A stretch of 64,000 nt of DNA from NCBI RefSeq assembly GCF_004405105.1, contig NZ_SORW01000053.1, positions 258,978 to 322,977 of the forward strand. Direction: 5' to 3'. The first letter of the stretch is position 1, and every line of letters begins with the position of its first letter. Position numbers and translations under genes: made by a program. The notes beneath the pieces are model-generated. The model was given only the letters and a program-made list of their open reading frames with translations. It was not told the origin of the DNA and made no database searches. The DNA is from Jeotgalibacillus sp. R-1-5s-1 (GTDB lineage: Bacteria > Bacillota > Bacilli > Bacillales > Jeotgalibacillaceae). Positions 20,005 through 28,313 of the stretch are shown here, in pieces.

Positions 20005-20517
20005 TCAGTTTACCCTTAACTCTCCATTCCAATCAAGAAGCTTTTCATGTTTGTCTGTATAAAAATCCACTTCAACCGCAGACCCTTCTACGGAAATGAC
20101 GGCATAGGTTGGTTCATTGCGGTCTCTTGGCAGGCGGATGCTTCCCGGATTCAGATACAGACGTCCATCCACAAGCTCCGCTCCGAGCATATGGGAATGA
20201 CCAAATAAGATAATATTTGCCTCTGTTTCTTCCGCCCGGTACCTGATCTTGTTCAAAGATGATTTAATACCAAACAGATGTCCATGGGTAATAAATACCT
20301 TGAGATGTCCAGTATCCACTACACGCTCTTCAGGATACATCACGTCAAAGTCGCAGTTCCCCCTGACTTTTTCAAAGCCGCTCATTTCCTCTGATTCAAA
20401 CGGAAGTTCAGAATCTCCGGCATGGAACATCCAGTCGACCTGATCTCGCCAGTAGTCTTTCACATTTTGAAGAATCGTGCGGTCACCATGGTTATCGCTC
20501 ACAACAAGTATTTTCAT
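20005..20517 (-). CDS. ysnB: YfcE/MJ0936-type metallophosphoesterase (YsnB)
   Basis: A 170-residue calcineurin-like phosphodiesterase. The metal-ligand motifs appear in order: SDNHGD (7-12), HAGDSE, GNCDF, THGHLFG and GHSHM. In vivo substrate unknown; relatives cleave phosphodiester model substrates. The ATG has AGGTG upstream and lies nine bases after rdgB, the third gene of rph-rdgB-ysnB as in B. subtilis. Confidence 0.93.
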   Translation of the reverse strand: MKILVVSDNHGDRTILQNVKDYWRDQVDWMFHAGDSELPFESEEMSGFEKVRGNCDFDVMYPEERVVDTGHLKVFITHGHLFGIKSSLNKIRYRAEETEANIILFGHSHMLGAELVDGRLYLNPGSIRLPRDRNEPTYAVISVEGSAVEVDFYTDKHEKLLDWNGELRVN

Positions 20518-20526
20518 TCAAACACC

Positions 20527-21123
20527 TCATTTAAGCAGATTTTGCAGGTCCTTTTTCAATTCTTTAAGGGCATTACCTCTGTGGCTGATTTGAGCTTTTT
20601 GATCTTTTGTCATTTGGGCAAGTGTTTTTTGCTCTTCGTCCCTCCAGAAAATCGGATCGTAGCCGAAGCCTTCCTGCCCAATCTTTTCATGCGTGATTCT
20701 GCCTGAGCAAACGCCTGTATAGGTACGGGTTGGCACGTCGGGTGATGCAAAGGCCAGCGTACAATGAAAATGGGCTGTTCTTTTTTCATCAGGAATACCC
20801 TCGAGCTTCGAGAGTACCTTATTAATATTCGCCTCATCATCTTTGTCTTCACCTGCATAACGCGCTGAATAAACACCCGGCTCACCATCGAGTGCATCTA
20901 CTAAAAGTCCGCTGTCATCCGCGATAACGGGGATGCCGAGCTTTTTTGCGATGGTTTCAGCTTTTAGAACGGCATTTTCTTCAAAGGTGACACCTGTTTC
21001 TTCCACTTCACCAAGCTCAGGAAAGTCTTTTAAGGTCTTTACCTGAAAGCCGAGCGGTGCAAACATGGCTTCAAATTCTGCTGCTTTACCTGCATTATTT
21101 GTGGCAACGATGATCGTATTCAT
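20527..21123 (-). CDS. rdgB: XTP/dITP diphosphatase (RdgB/HAM1 family)
   Basis: Hydrolyses non-canonical purine nucleoside triphosphates (dITP, XTP) and so cleans the nucleotide pool. In 198 residues the family pattern is complete: [15 protein letters not shown] near the N-terminus, [20 protein letters not shown] in the middle, GFGYDPIF and SHRGNALK near the end. The ATG overlaps the rph stop (ATGA), so it is translationally coupled. Equivalent of B. subtilis ysnA. Confidence 0.96.
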   Translation of the reverse strand: MNTIIVATNNAGKAAEFEAMFAPLGFQVKTLKDFPELGEVEETGVTFEENAVLKAETIAKKLGIPVIADDSGLLVDALDGEPGVYSARYAGEDKDDEANINKVLSKLEGIPDEKRTAHFHCTLAFASPDVPTRTYTGVCSGRITHEKIGQEGFGYDPIFWRDEEQKTLAQMTKDQKAQISHRGNALKELKKDLQNLLK

Positions 21124-21872
21124 ATATTGACACCCGGGTTGATTTTATCAGCAGCTTCCCCGATGCTTTCAGCCTGTATTTTAATAATTTCTTGAATACC
21201 TTTTTGTGCAATGTCGAGCATGGAAAGCAGTTCCTGGTGAGAGAAAGTCGCTTCTTCTCCCGTACCCTGAAGCTCAACAAACTGACCTGTTCCGGTCATC
21301 ACGACATTCATATCAACATCTGCCTTGCTGTCTTCAATGTAATTAAGATCAAGCACTGCTCCGTCCTCTTCCGTCATGCCGACTGAGATGGCTGCGAGGA
21401 AGTCTTTTACAGGGAACGTCTCGAGCTTTTTTTCTTCAGCAATTTTCGCAATGGCCAGCGTCATCGCCACAAAAGCACCTGTAATAGAAGCTGTTCGCGT
21501 ACCACCATCTGCCTGGATGACATCACAGTCAATCCAGACTGTACGCTCACCAAGTGCTTCAAGATCTACGACTGAACGCAGCGCTCTTCCAATCAGCCTT
21601 TGTATTTCCATTGTTCGACCGGCGACCTTGCCTTTTGAGGATTCACGGATCGTACGTTGACCAGTCGCTCTAGGCAACATGGAATATTCTGCAGTGATCC
21701 ACCCTTTTCCCTGCCCTCTCATAAATGGAGGGACCCGATCATCTACACTTGCCGTACAGATCACTTTTGTATTGCCTGCAGATATGAGCACGGATCCTTC
21801 GGGATGAATGAGGTAATCCTTATCAATTTTAATTTCTCTCAGCTCTGCCGGTTTTCTTCCATCAGGACGCAT
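21120..21872 (-). CDS. rph: Ribonuclease PH
   Basis: Phosphorolytic 3'-5' exoribonuclease that trims tRNA 3' ends. It has 250 residues with the N-terminal [12 protein letters not shown]. Other visible motifs are [32 protein letters not shown] and [19 protein letters not shown] with its phosphate-binding residues. TAGGAGG lies ahead of the start. First gene of rph-rdgB-ysnB. B. subtilis has gerM between murI and rph; it is missing here. Confidence 0.97.
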   Translation of the reverse strand: MRPDGRKPAELREIKIDKDYLIHPEGSVLISAGNTKVICTASVDDRVPPFMRGQGKGWITAEYSMLPRATGQRTIRESSKGKVAGRTMEIQRLIGRALRSVVDLEALGERTVWIDCDVIQADGGTRTASITGAFVAMTLAIAKIAEEKKLETFPVKDFLAAISVGMTEEDGAVLDLNYIEDSKADVDMNVVMTGTGQFVELQGTGEEATFSHQELLSMLDIAQKGIQEIIKIQAESIGEAADKINPGVNI

Positions 21873-21970
21873 GATGATTCCTCCTACTTAATCTGATTCC
21901 CTTTATTTTCGCTTCATTCAGCCACTCTATACGTATATACGCAACCTTTTAAGAGGTTTTTTTTAAATAG

Positions 21971-21993
21971 AAAAACCGTGATCGGCTCACGGT
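21971..21993 (-). terminator. Terminator overlapping the murI stop codon
   Basis: ACCGTGA/TCACGGT stem (21975-21993) with T-run on the minus strand. The murI stop TGA (21987-21989) sits inside the ascending arm. Confidence 0.8.
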
Positions 21994-22784
21994 AATTTAA
22001 TCTGCTGAATGGTCATATGTTGGTCATTCATCCATTCCCGGGCAACTTGTCCGAAAATGACAGGGGAGCCTGTTGTATAATACTTGTTTTTCATTTTTTC
22101 GTGTCGGGAATTCAGTTCGTCCCTGTATGCAAGGATCGCACTGACTTCTCTTGCCGTCTCATCACCGGAGCTGATCACTTTTACACCGCCCCCAAGATAC
22201 TGCTCAATGAGCGGTTGCAGCAGTGGATAGTGTGTACAGCCGAGAATGAGCGTATCGATGTTCGTCTGCTTCAGCCCGTAAAGTGTTTCAGCGACAATTT
22301 TTTTCGCCATTGAGCTGTTGTACTCTCCACTTTCCACGAGCGGCACAAACTTCGGACAGGCCAGAGGATATGTAACCGTTGTCGGCCTCAAATCTTTAAG
22401 GGCCTCTTCATACGCCTTACTTTTGATCGTACCAACCGTACCTAAAATCCCGACCGTATCGTTTTTTGTGTACTTAACCGCTGATCTCGCTCCAGGGGAA
22501 ATGACACCAATAACCGGGATATCGAAAGCGGTTTTAATTTCCTCAAGCGCAACAGCCGTGGCTGTATTGCAGGCAATAATCAGCATTTTGATATCCTGAC
22601 GGTAAAGGAACTCCGCCATTTCCCATGTATATCTCCTGACCTCTTCCACCGGTCTCGGGCCATAAGGGCAGCGTGCTGTATCACCAAGATAATAAATTGT
22701 CTCGTTTGGCAGCTGGTGACTCACTTCTTTTGCAACAGTCAGTCCCCCAACGCCTGAATCCATAATTCCGATTGCTTTACTCAA
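21987..22784 (-). CDS. murI: Glutamate racemase
   Basis: Interconverts L- and D-glutamate for peptidoglycan. It has 265 residues; the two catalytic cysteines are C72 in ACNTATA and C183 in GCTHYPL. The DSGVGGLTV N-terminal motif is intact. The start is TTG at 22784, preceded by GAGGCG. It lies 16 bases after the MarR gene and is probably cotranscribed with it. Called racE in B. subtilis. The terminator stem includes the stop codon. Confidence 0.96.
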   Translation of the reverse strand: MSKAIGIMDSGVGGLTVAKEVSHQLPNETIYYLGDTARCPYGPRPVEEVRRYTWEMAEFLYRQDIKMLIIACNTATAVALEEIKTAFDIPVIGVISPGARSAVKYTKNDTVGILGTVGTIKSKAYEEALKDLRPTTVTYPLACPKFVPLVESGEYNSSMAKKIVAETLYGLKQTNIDTLILGCTHYPLLQPLIEQYLGGGVKVISSGDETAREVSAILAYRDELNSRHEKMKNKYYTTGSPVIFGQVAREWMNDQHMTIQQIKLP

Positions 22785-22800
22785 TACTAGCGCCTCACTC

Positions 22801-23259
22801 TTATCTCATTTCACCATGCAGTTTATTCAGAGCCTTTGCCAGTGCGTCAACTTCTTCTGTTGAAAAATCAGAAAGCACTTCATTGAGATCATGCTGACGC
22901 TTTTTGATCACTTCTTCGATAATACGTTCTCCCTCTTCAAGAAGGTGAATTCTTACAACCCTGCGGTCGTTCTCATCCTTCACTCTCATGACAAGGCTGT
23001 TGCGCTCCATCCGGTCAACAAGGTCTGTCGTTGTACTGCACGCAAGATACATTTTAGTCGAGAGTTCCCCAATTGTCATGTCCCCATCCTCAAAAAGCCA
23101 CTGAAGCGCAATAAATTGAGGCGGCGTAATCGTATATTGGCTTAAGATCTCTCTTCCCTTTTGTTTAATAATGCCGGAAATATAGCGAAGATCCTTCTCA
23201 ATATCCGCTACAACCTCTTTTGGGTGAAGCTCCTGAGTACCTTTCGTTTCCATCAGCAT
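22801..23259 (-). CDS. ysmB: MarR-family transcriptional regulator (YsmB-like)
   Basis: A 152-residue winged-helix regulator. The recognition part MTIGELSTKMYLACSTTTDLVDRME and wing VMRVKDENDRRVVRIHLLEEG are clear. I chose ATG 23259, with AGGAG five bases upstream; 23253 (ATG) is the alternative. It lies between gerE and murI, as ysmB does in B. subtilis. The ligand and target are unknown; autoregulation is typical of the family. Confidence 0.9.
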   Translation of the reverse strand: MLMETKGTQELHPKEVVADIEKDLRYISGIIKQKGREILSQYTITPPQFIALQWLFEDGDMTIGELSTKMYLACSTTTDLVDRMERNSLVMRVKDENDRRVVRIHLLEEGERIIEEVIKKRQHDLNEVLSDFSTEEVDALAKALNKLHGEMR

Positions 23260-23343
23260 ACACACTCCTAACGTTTCATTCTACTGTCATTGTCACCTTT
23301 TTACCGATAAAGATCAAGAATCTTTTTAGCGGAACTTCATATA

Positions 23344-23374
23344 AATAAAAAGAAACTGCCTTAAAAAGACAGCT
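23344..23374 (-). terminator. Possible terminator of gerE
   Basis: Short CTGTC/GGCAG hairpin followed on the minus strand by TTTCTTTTTATTT, 30-60 bases after the gerE stop. The stem is weak. Confidence 0.5.
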
Positions 23375-23400
23375 CTCACCTGATCAGCTTGATATTCCTC

Positions 23401-23616
23401 TTATAAAGAAAGCTCTCCCAGCCGGAGAAGCTCCACAATCGCCTGCGATCTGCCCTTCACACCAAGCTTTTGTATTGTGTTGGAAATATGGTTACGCACC
23501 GTTTTTTCACTGATAAAAAGTTCGGACGCAATATCCTTCGTTGTTTTATCTTTTAAAAGTAAAATAAAAACCTCTTTTTCACGCTTAGTTAAAATCGATG
23601 TTTTTCTCGTCATCAT
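23401..23616 (-). CDS. gerE: Spore germination/coat transcription regulator GerE
   Basis: Small LuxR-type regulator acting with SigK in the mother cell to control late coat genes. It has 71 residues from ATG 23616, with GAGGGGG six bases upstream; an earlier GTG would add five residues. Nearly the whole protein is a LuxR/GerE helix-turn-helix: LTKREKEVF, then ASELFISEKTVRNHISN and KLGVKGRSQAIVELLRLGEL. It is almost identical to the B. subtilis pattern. Direct evidence of a spore former. Confidence 0.97.
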   Translation of the reverse strand: MMTRKTSILTKREKEVFILLLKDKTTKDIASELFISEKTVRNHISNTIQKLGVKGRSQAIVELLRLGELSL

Positions 23617-23692
23617 CTGTATCCCCCTCACCTGCCGAAGCCCGTTTCTTCAGTTTATGAGGTGAGGGGTAAAGAAGTGAACGATTACGGGT

Positions 23693-24154
23693 CTATTTTT
23701 GCAGCTGCTCTGTTGGACGAAGCTGCTCTTTTTCTGAATCTGTCCAGGCGACTCCTTTACCGGTCGTCTTTGAAATTTGAACCATTGTTCCCCGACCAAC
23801 AAAAACCGGGACATTTTTACGGTTTAAACCGAGGTAATGGATATCAACAGAAGAATTTCCAACTGAATTGGCCTTTACAAACACATTGATGTCTTCATCG
23901 AAAAATACCTGTTTTAAATAATCACACTGCAGATTGGCTACGACCGGGATCGTCTCGTTAGACGGGTTGACCCAATCCTGCATGAAACCGAGTGATTTTA
24001 AATATTCAATACGCGCCTGCTCAAAATAAACAAACGGTACCGTATTATTTAAATGCCCGAAAAGGTCTGTCTCTGAAAAGCGGACCTTTACAGGATAAGA
24101 AAAGGTAAATTCCTTTTGCCAGGCTTCAAAATCTTCAATATAACTGATTTTCAT
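23693..24154 (-). CDS. ysmA: Acyl-CoA thioesterase, hotdog fold (YsmA-like)
   Basis: A 153-residue 4-hydroxybenzoyl-CoA thioesterase-like protein. The FSETDLFGHLNNTVPFVYFE segment carries the catalytic Asp (after ET) and the helix of the hotdog fold. It probably hydrolyses acyl-CoAs; chain length unknown. GGGG lies nine bases ahead of the ATG. It has its own promoter with a TetR-type palindrome TGAATGATCATTCA at the start of transcription. The half-sites equal those in front of fadR, so control by FadR or a similar regulator is suggested. Confidence 0.88.
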   Translation of the reverse strand: MKISYIEDFEAWQKEFTFSYPVKVRFSETDLFGHLNNTVPFVYFEQARIEYLKSLGFMQDWVNPSNETIPVVANLQCDYLKQVFFDEDINVFVKANSVGNSSVDIHYLGLNRKNVPVFVGRGTMVQISKTTGKGVAWTDSEKEQLRPTEQLQK

Positions 24155-24171
24155 GGTTGATTCCCCTTTTT

Positions 24172-24187
24172 ATGAATGATCATTCAT
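24172..24187. promoter_or_regulatory. Palindromic operator at the ysmA promoter
   Basis: ATGAATGATCATTCAT, a perfect 16-bp palindrome just downstream of the predicted -10. Its half-sites TGAATGA/TCATTCA equal those of the FadR-type site at 36406-36423, but without the 4-base spacer. Confidence 0.65.
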
Positions 24188-24194
24188 TTTCTTG

Positions 24195-24223
24195 ATTTTA
24201 CCTTAAATATGCTTATATTGAAA
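24195..24223 (-). promoter_or_regulatory. Predicted SigA promoter of ysmA
   Basis: Minus-strand TTTCAA (24218-24223), 17-base spacer, TAAAAT (24195-24200). Confidence 0.6.
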
Positions 24224-24570
24224 GTCTTTTCATCAAATGAGGAGTTAATTGGTGGTCTTTTAAGATCCGGGGCTTGTTAGAAGTGACAGGTTTGATGAAG
24301 CGGGTCAGTTTTATATTGGTACTTAGTTTAGATGAGGGTTCACAGACTTCTACCTCCTTAAATGTGGAGAGCCGGAAAGAGCAGCGGGTCTATTTACACA
24401 ATCCCGTGAAACTCGATTGAAATTTGAGGAAAGGACAGGATAATCATACGAACCCAGAGCAAAATATTTTGAAACACACCGCACATTTTTAGAAACATTA
24501 CTAAAATTTTGCGAACCACGAGCAGAATGACAAATTCAGACTGTCATAACCCGGTCTATTAGTCACGGAA

Positions 24571-24684
24571 CTCACAAATTCTCATACAAGCTGACGAATT
24601 CTCCCCAGGAGCTCACGAACTCACCGGCTAACCTCACGAACTCTTCCGTTAACCTCACAAACTTCTCTTCCAAACTCACAAACT
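24571..24684. repeat. Degenerate array with 21-bp period (6 units)
   Basis: The decamer CTCAC(A/G)AA(C/T)T recurs at 24571, 24591 (CTGACGAATT), 24612, 24633, 24654 and 24675, spaced 20,21,21,21,21. The 11 bases between are variable. Read on the minus strand it gives a stop-free heptad EFVxLxE pattern, but there is no start codon or ribosome site. It sits between the ysmA promoter and the sdh terminator; 24240-24560 shows no gene. Confidence 0.85.
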
Positions 24685-24685
24685 C

Positions 24686-24719
24686 AAAAAACAGCCGGCT
24701 CCCAAAAGGAAACCGGCTG
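24686..24719 (-). terminator. Terminator of the sdhCAB operon
   Basis: CAGCCGG (24692-24698) / CCGGCTG (24713-24719) followed on the minus strand by six Ts. It lies 14 bases after the sdhB stop. Confidence 0.88.
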
Positions 24720-24732
24720 ATCTGATATTTAA

Positions 24733-25515
24733 TTATACTTCTCTGTCACTACCGAAGAAGCTTCTGAACATCTGGAAGCTTGTATCACGATTTAGTGCAG
24801 CGATAGACGTTGTTAATGGAATGCCTTTCGGGCAAGCCTGCACGCAGTTTTGTGAGTTACCACAGTTTGCAAGGCCGCCTTCACCCATGATTGCTTCAAG
24901 ACGTTCGTTTTTGTTCATTGAACCTGTTGGGTGAGCATTGAACAGACGAACCTGTGAAAGCGGAGCAGGTCCGATGAAGTCGGATTTGCTGTTTACGTTT
25001 GGACATGCTTCAAGACATACACCACATGTCATACATTTTGACAGCTCATATGCCCACTGACGTTTTTTCTCAGGCATACGTGGTCCAGGACCAAGGTCGT
25101 ACGTACCGTCGATCGGGATCCATGCTTTTACTTTTTTCAGTGAATCGAACATGCGGCTGCGGTCAACCTGAAGGTCACGCACGACCGGGAATGTTTTCAT
25201 CGGCTCAAGGCGAATCGGCTGTTCAAGCTGATCAACAAGTGCTGTACAAGATTGGCGAGGCTTGCCATTGATGACCATTGAACACGCTCCGCAAACCTCT
25301 TCCAGACAGCCCATGTCCCAGGCTACCGGCTGCGTCTTTTCACCTTTTTTATTAAAAGGGTTACGACGGATTTCCATCAGCGCCGAGATCACGTTCATAT
25401 TTGGACGGTAAGGAATCTCAAACTCTTCGAAATAAGGTTCTGACTGACCATCATCCTGACGGTGAATCTCAAACTTAATCACCTTATTTTCTGTCATTGT
25501 ATCTGCTGTTGTCAT
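24733..25515 (-). CDS. sdhB: Succinate dehydrogenase iron-sulfur subunit
   Basis: Electron-transfer subunit of complex II, passing electrons from FAD to menaquinone via three Fe-S clusters. It has 260 residues. The 2Fe-2S cysteines are in CLEEVCGACS and RQSC. The C-terminal ferredoxin part has CMTCGVCLEACP and NCGNSQNCVQACPKG for the 4Fe-4S and 3Fe-4S clusters. The start ATG at 25515 has AAAGGAG upstream and lies two bases from the sdhA stop; a second Met six codons in aligns with the B. subtilis start. Last gene of sdhCAB. Confidence 0.97.
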   Translation of the reverse strand: MTTADTMTENKVIKFEIHRQDDGQSEPYFEEFEIPYRPNMNVISALMEIRRNPFNKKGEKTQPVAWDMGCLEEVCGACSMVINGKPRQSCTALVDQLEQPIRLEPMKTFPVVRDLQVDRSRMFDSLKKVKAWIPIDGTYDLGPGPRMPEKKRQWAYELSKCMTCGVCLEACPNVNSKSDFIGPAPLSQVRLFNAHPTGSMNKNERLEAIMGEGGLANCGNSQNCVQACPKGIPLTTSIAALNRDTSFQMFRSFFGSDREV

Positions 25516-25517
25516 GA

Positions 25518-27278
25518 TTATTTTGCTCCTTTCTTCTTGGAGTAATCGCGCTTACGCGGCTCAATCAGTGACACGTCTACTTCTTCAAAATGGAATTCAG
25601 GTGCGTTCGTCGCAGGATTGAATTTCGCCATTGTCGTTTTAAGGAAGTCAGCGTCATTACGTTCCGGGAATTCCGGCTTATAATGAGCACCGCGGCTCTC
25701 ATCACGCTTTAGAGCACCGATTGTCACAACACGTGAAAGGTGAAGCATGCCTTTTAACTGGCGGGTAAATACTGCTCCCTGGTTGCTCCATTTCGCTGTA
25801 TCGTTGATATTAATGCGCTTGAAGCGTTCCTGAAGCTCCTGAATTTTCTCATCTGTTTCACGCAGCTTGTCGTTGTAGCGTACAACCGTTACGTTGTCCG
25901 TCATCCACTCACCAAGCTCTTTGTGAATCACATAAGCATTTTCGTCGCCGTCCATTGCCATGATTTCATCCCACTCGTCCTGCTTTTCTTTCACAAAACG
26001 TGTGTAGATTTCTTCCGGCATATCTTCAGCTGTCTGCTCAAGTCCGTTAATATATTTCACTGCATTCGGTCCGGCAACCATCCCACCGTAAATAGAAGAT
26101 AACAGGGAGTTTGCGCCAAGACGGTTTGCACCGTGAATCGAGTAATCACACTCACCGGCTGCGAACAGGCCAGGAATGTTTGTCATCTGGTCATAATCTA
26201 CCCATAATCCACCCATTGAATAGTGAACAGCCGGGAAGATTTTCATCGGTACTTTACGAGGGTCATCACCCATGAATTTCTCATAGATCTCAATGATTCC
26301 ACCAAGCTTAATGTCAAGCTCTTTAGGATCTTTATGTGAAAGATCAAGGTAAACCATGTTTTCTCCGTTGATACCTAGTTTTTGACGCACGCACACGTCG
26401 AAAATTTCACGTGTGGCAATGTCACGAGGTACAAGGTTTCCGTAGGCAGGATACTTCTCTTCAAGGAAGTACCACGGCTTTCCATCCTTATACGTCCATA
26501 CACGTCCACCTTCACCACGTGCTGACTCACTCATGAGACGAAGTTTATCATCACCCGGGATCGCAGTTGGGTGGATTTGAATGAATTCACCATTCGAATA
26601 ATACACGCCTTGCTGATAAGCAACAGAAGCTGCTGCTCCAGTGTTGATGACAGAGTTCGTTGATTTACCGAAGATGATTCCAGGACCACCTGTCGCAAGA
26701 ATCACCGCGTCTCCACGGAAAGCTTTAATTTCCATTGTTTTCAGATCCTGAGATACAACGCCGCGGCATACGCCATCGTCGTCAAGTACAGAACCGAGGA
26801 ATTCCCAGCCTTCATATTTTGTTACAAGGCCGGCTACTTCATGACGTCTTACCTGCTCATCAAGTGCATATAGCAGCTGCTGGCCTGTTGTCGCCCCTGC
26901 AAATGCTGTACGGTGATGCTGTGTGCCCCCGAAACGTCTGAAGTCAAGCAGACCTTCAGGTGTACGGTTGAACATAACGCCCATACGGTCAAGAAGGTGG
27001 ATGATACCAGGCGCTGCCTCACACATTGCTTTAACAGGAGGCTGGTTCGCAAGGAAGTCTCCTCCATAAACTGTATCATCAAAGTGTTCCCAAGGAGAAT
27101 CCCCTTCACCTTTTGTATTTACCGCTCCGTTAATGCCGCCCTGGGCACATACAGAGTGTGAACGCTTTACTGGAACGAGAGAGAATAAATCTACTGACAT
27201 TCCGGCTTCAGCTGCTTTAATCGTTGCCATCAGTCCGGCAAGTCCGCCGCCTACAACGATAATTTTCCCTTTACTCAT
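25518..27278 (-). CDS. sdhA: Succinate dehydrogenase flavoprotein subunit
   Basis: Catalytic subunit oxidising succinate to fumarate in the TCA cycle. It has 586 residues. The FAD dinucleotide motif VVGGGLAGLMA is at 8-18, and the covalent-flavin histidine is H41 in KRSHSVCAQGG. Substrate-binding and catalytic segments follow (GGTQHHRTAF, HPTAIPGDD, SESARGEGGR, HYSMGGLWVD, and GANRLGANSLLSS near the FAD). Middle gene of sdhCAB with AGGAGAG before the start. Confidence 0.98.
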   Translation of the reverse strand: MSKGKIIVVGGGLAGLMATIKAAEAGMSVDLFSLVPVKRSHSVCAQGGINGAVNTKGEGDSPWEHFDDTVYGGDFLANQPPVKAMCEAAPGIIHLLDRMGVMFNRTPEGLLDFRRFGGTQHHRTAFAGATTGQQLLYALDEQVRRHEVAGLVTKYEGWEFLGSVLDDDGVCRGVVSQDLKTMEIKAFRGDAVILATGGPGIIFGKSTNSVINTGAAASVAYQQGVYYSNGEFIQIHPTAIPGDDKLRLMSESARGEGGRVWTYKDGKPWYFLEEKYPAYGNLVPRDIATREIFDVCVRQKLGINGENMVYLDLSHKDPKELDIKLGGIIEIYEKFMGDDPRKVPMKIFPAVHYSMGGLWVDYDQMTNIPGLFAAGECDYSIHGANRLGANSLLSSIYGGMVAGPNAVKYINGLEQTAEDMPEEIYTRFVKEKQDEWDEIMAMDGDENAYVIHKELGEWMTDNVTVVRYNDKLRETDEKIQELQERFKRININDTAKWSNQGAVFTRQLKGMLHLSRVVTIGALKRDESRGAHYKPEFPERNDADFLKTTMAKFNPATNAPEFHFEEVDVSLIEPRKRDYSKKKGAK

Positions 27279-27328
27279 TTTGTCACTCTCCTTACTGATT
27301 TCAACCCTTAACTTCTATACCGATCGAT

Positions 27329-27937
27329 TTATACGAATGCAAAAATTGCACGAATACCAATTACTGTAAGTGCAACAAATACCAGCATTGTTGCATATGT
27401 TGAGATCACTTGTGAACGAGGACTTACTGTAATTCCCCATGAAACGAAGAATGACCATAGTCCATTAGCAAAGTGGAATGTTGTGGATACTACACCAGCA
27501 ATATAGAAGGCCAACATCCATGGATTCGACAGGATGGATTCCATCATGTTGAAGTTAACTTCCGCTCCCATTGCTGCCTGGATACGCGTTTCCCAAACGT
27601 GCCATGTAACGAAAATCAGGGTAAAGATCCCTGTCAGACGCTGGAGCATGAACATATAGTTTCGAAGTGTTCCGTAACGTCTTGTGTTGTTTTTCGAAGT
27701 GAATGCGATGTATACTCCGTAGATTGCGTGGAAGTATAATGGAATAAAAATAATAAATAGTTCAAGGAAAATTCTAAATGGTAAACTTTCCATAAAGTGT
27801 GCTGCGTCGTTAAAAGCCTGTTCACCCCGAGTTGCGAAATGGTTAACGACTAAGTGTACAATCAGGAAGATCCCAACAGGAATGACTCCCATTAAGGAAT
27901 GCAGCCTCCTCCAGTAAAACTCTCGATTTTCTGCCAT
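27329..27937 (-). CDS. sdhC: Succinate dehydrogenase cytochrome b558 subunit
   Basis: Membrane anchor of complex II with five transmembrane helices; binds two haems b and reduces menaquinone. It has 202 residues, matching the Bacillus type. Haem-ligand candidates are the histidines in HSLMGVIPVGIFLIVHLVVN, FHAIYGVYIAF, TWHVWETR and TTFHFANGLW. First gene of sdhCAB, with a promoter about 100 bases upstream. Confidence 0.96.
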   Translation of the reverse strand: MAENREFYWRRLHSLMGVIPVGIFLIVHLVVNHFATRGEQAFNDAAHFMESLPFRIFLELFIIFIPLYFHAIYGVYIAFTSKNNTRRYGTLRNYMFMLQRLTGIFTLIFVTWHVWETRIQAAMGAEVNFNMMESILSNPWMLAFYIAGVVSTTFHFANGLWSFFVSWGITVSPRSQVISTYATMLVFVALTVIGIRAIFAFV

Positions 27938-28041
27938 CGAATGAAACCCCCTCTTGATTAAGTAAAGCTGCTGCCAATGTTCCCCAGATTAAAACACAGA
28001 CAACAAAATTTCGCACAGTATAACATTTATGTGACAAATTT

Positions 28042-28070
28042 ATTGTACTCCTCTATGTTTAGAGCGTCAA
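28042..28070 (-). promoter_or_regulatory. Predicted SigA promoter of sdhCAB
   Basis: Minus-strand TTGACG (28065-28070), 17-base spacer, TACAAT (28042-28047). This leaves a leader of about 100 bases before sdhC. The rest of the 27938-28313 gap is the divergent yslB promoter; no gene seen. Confidence 0.7.
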
Positions 28071-28258
28071 GAAAACGTATACATAAAAACGATTCTGAAC
28101 ACTCTGTCTTTACAGCGCTTCAAAAACACTCATCATGCATGTTCCGGGCGTTTTGTTCACACAAAATTCACAATTAAACATTTTTCACAATCTATTATCG
28201 CAAAAAAGCATATTCTCTCGACCTTTTAATTAAAATGAACCATTTCCACCTTCAGCCC

Positions 28259-28287
28259 TTACACTTTCAACAGAGACCCGATATAAT
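28259..28287 (+). promoter_or_regulatory. Predicted SigA promoter of yslB
   Basis: TTACAC (28259-28264), 17-base spacer, TATAAT (28282-28287), about 20 bases before a GTGAGGG ribosome site. Confidence 0.65.
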
Positions 28288-28313
28288 AAATGTGTGGAAA
28301 GTGAGGGTTATTT

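Noticed and set aside
24571-24684. CRISPR array
   Set aside because: The repeated part is only 10 bases and degenerate, the fill is 11 bases, and no cas genes are present. Real CRISPR has near-identical 24-40 base repeats and longer spacers.
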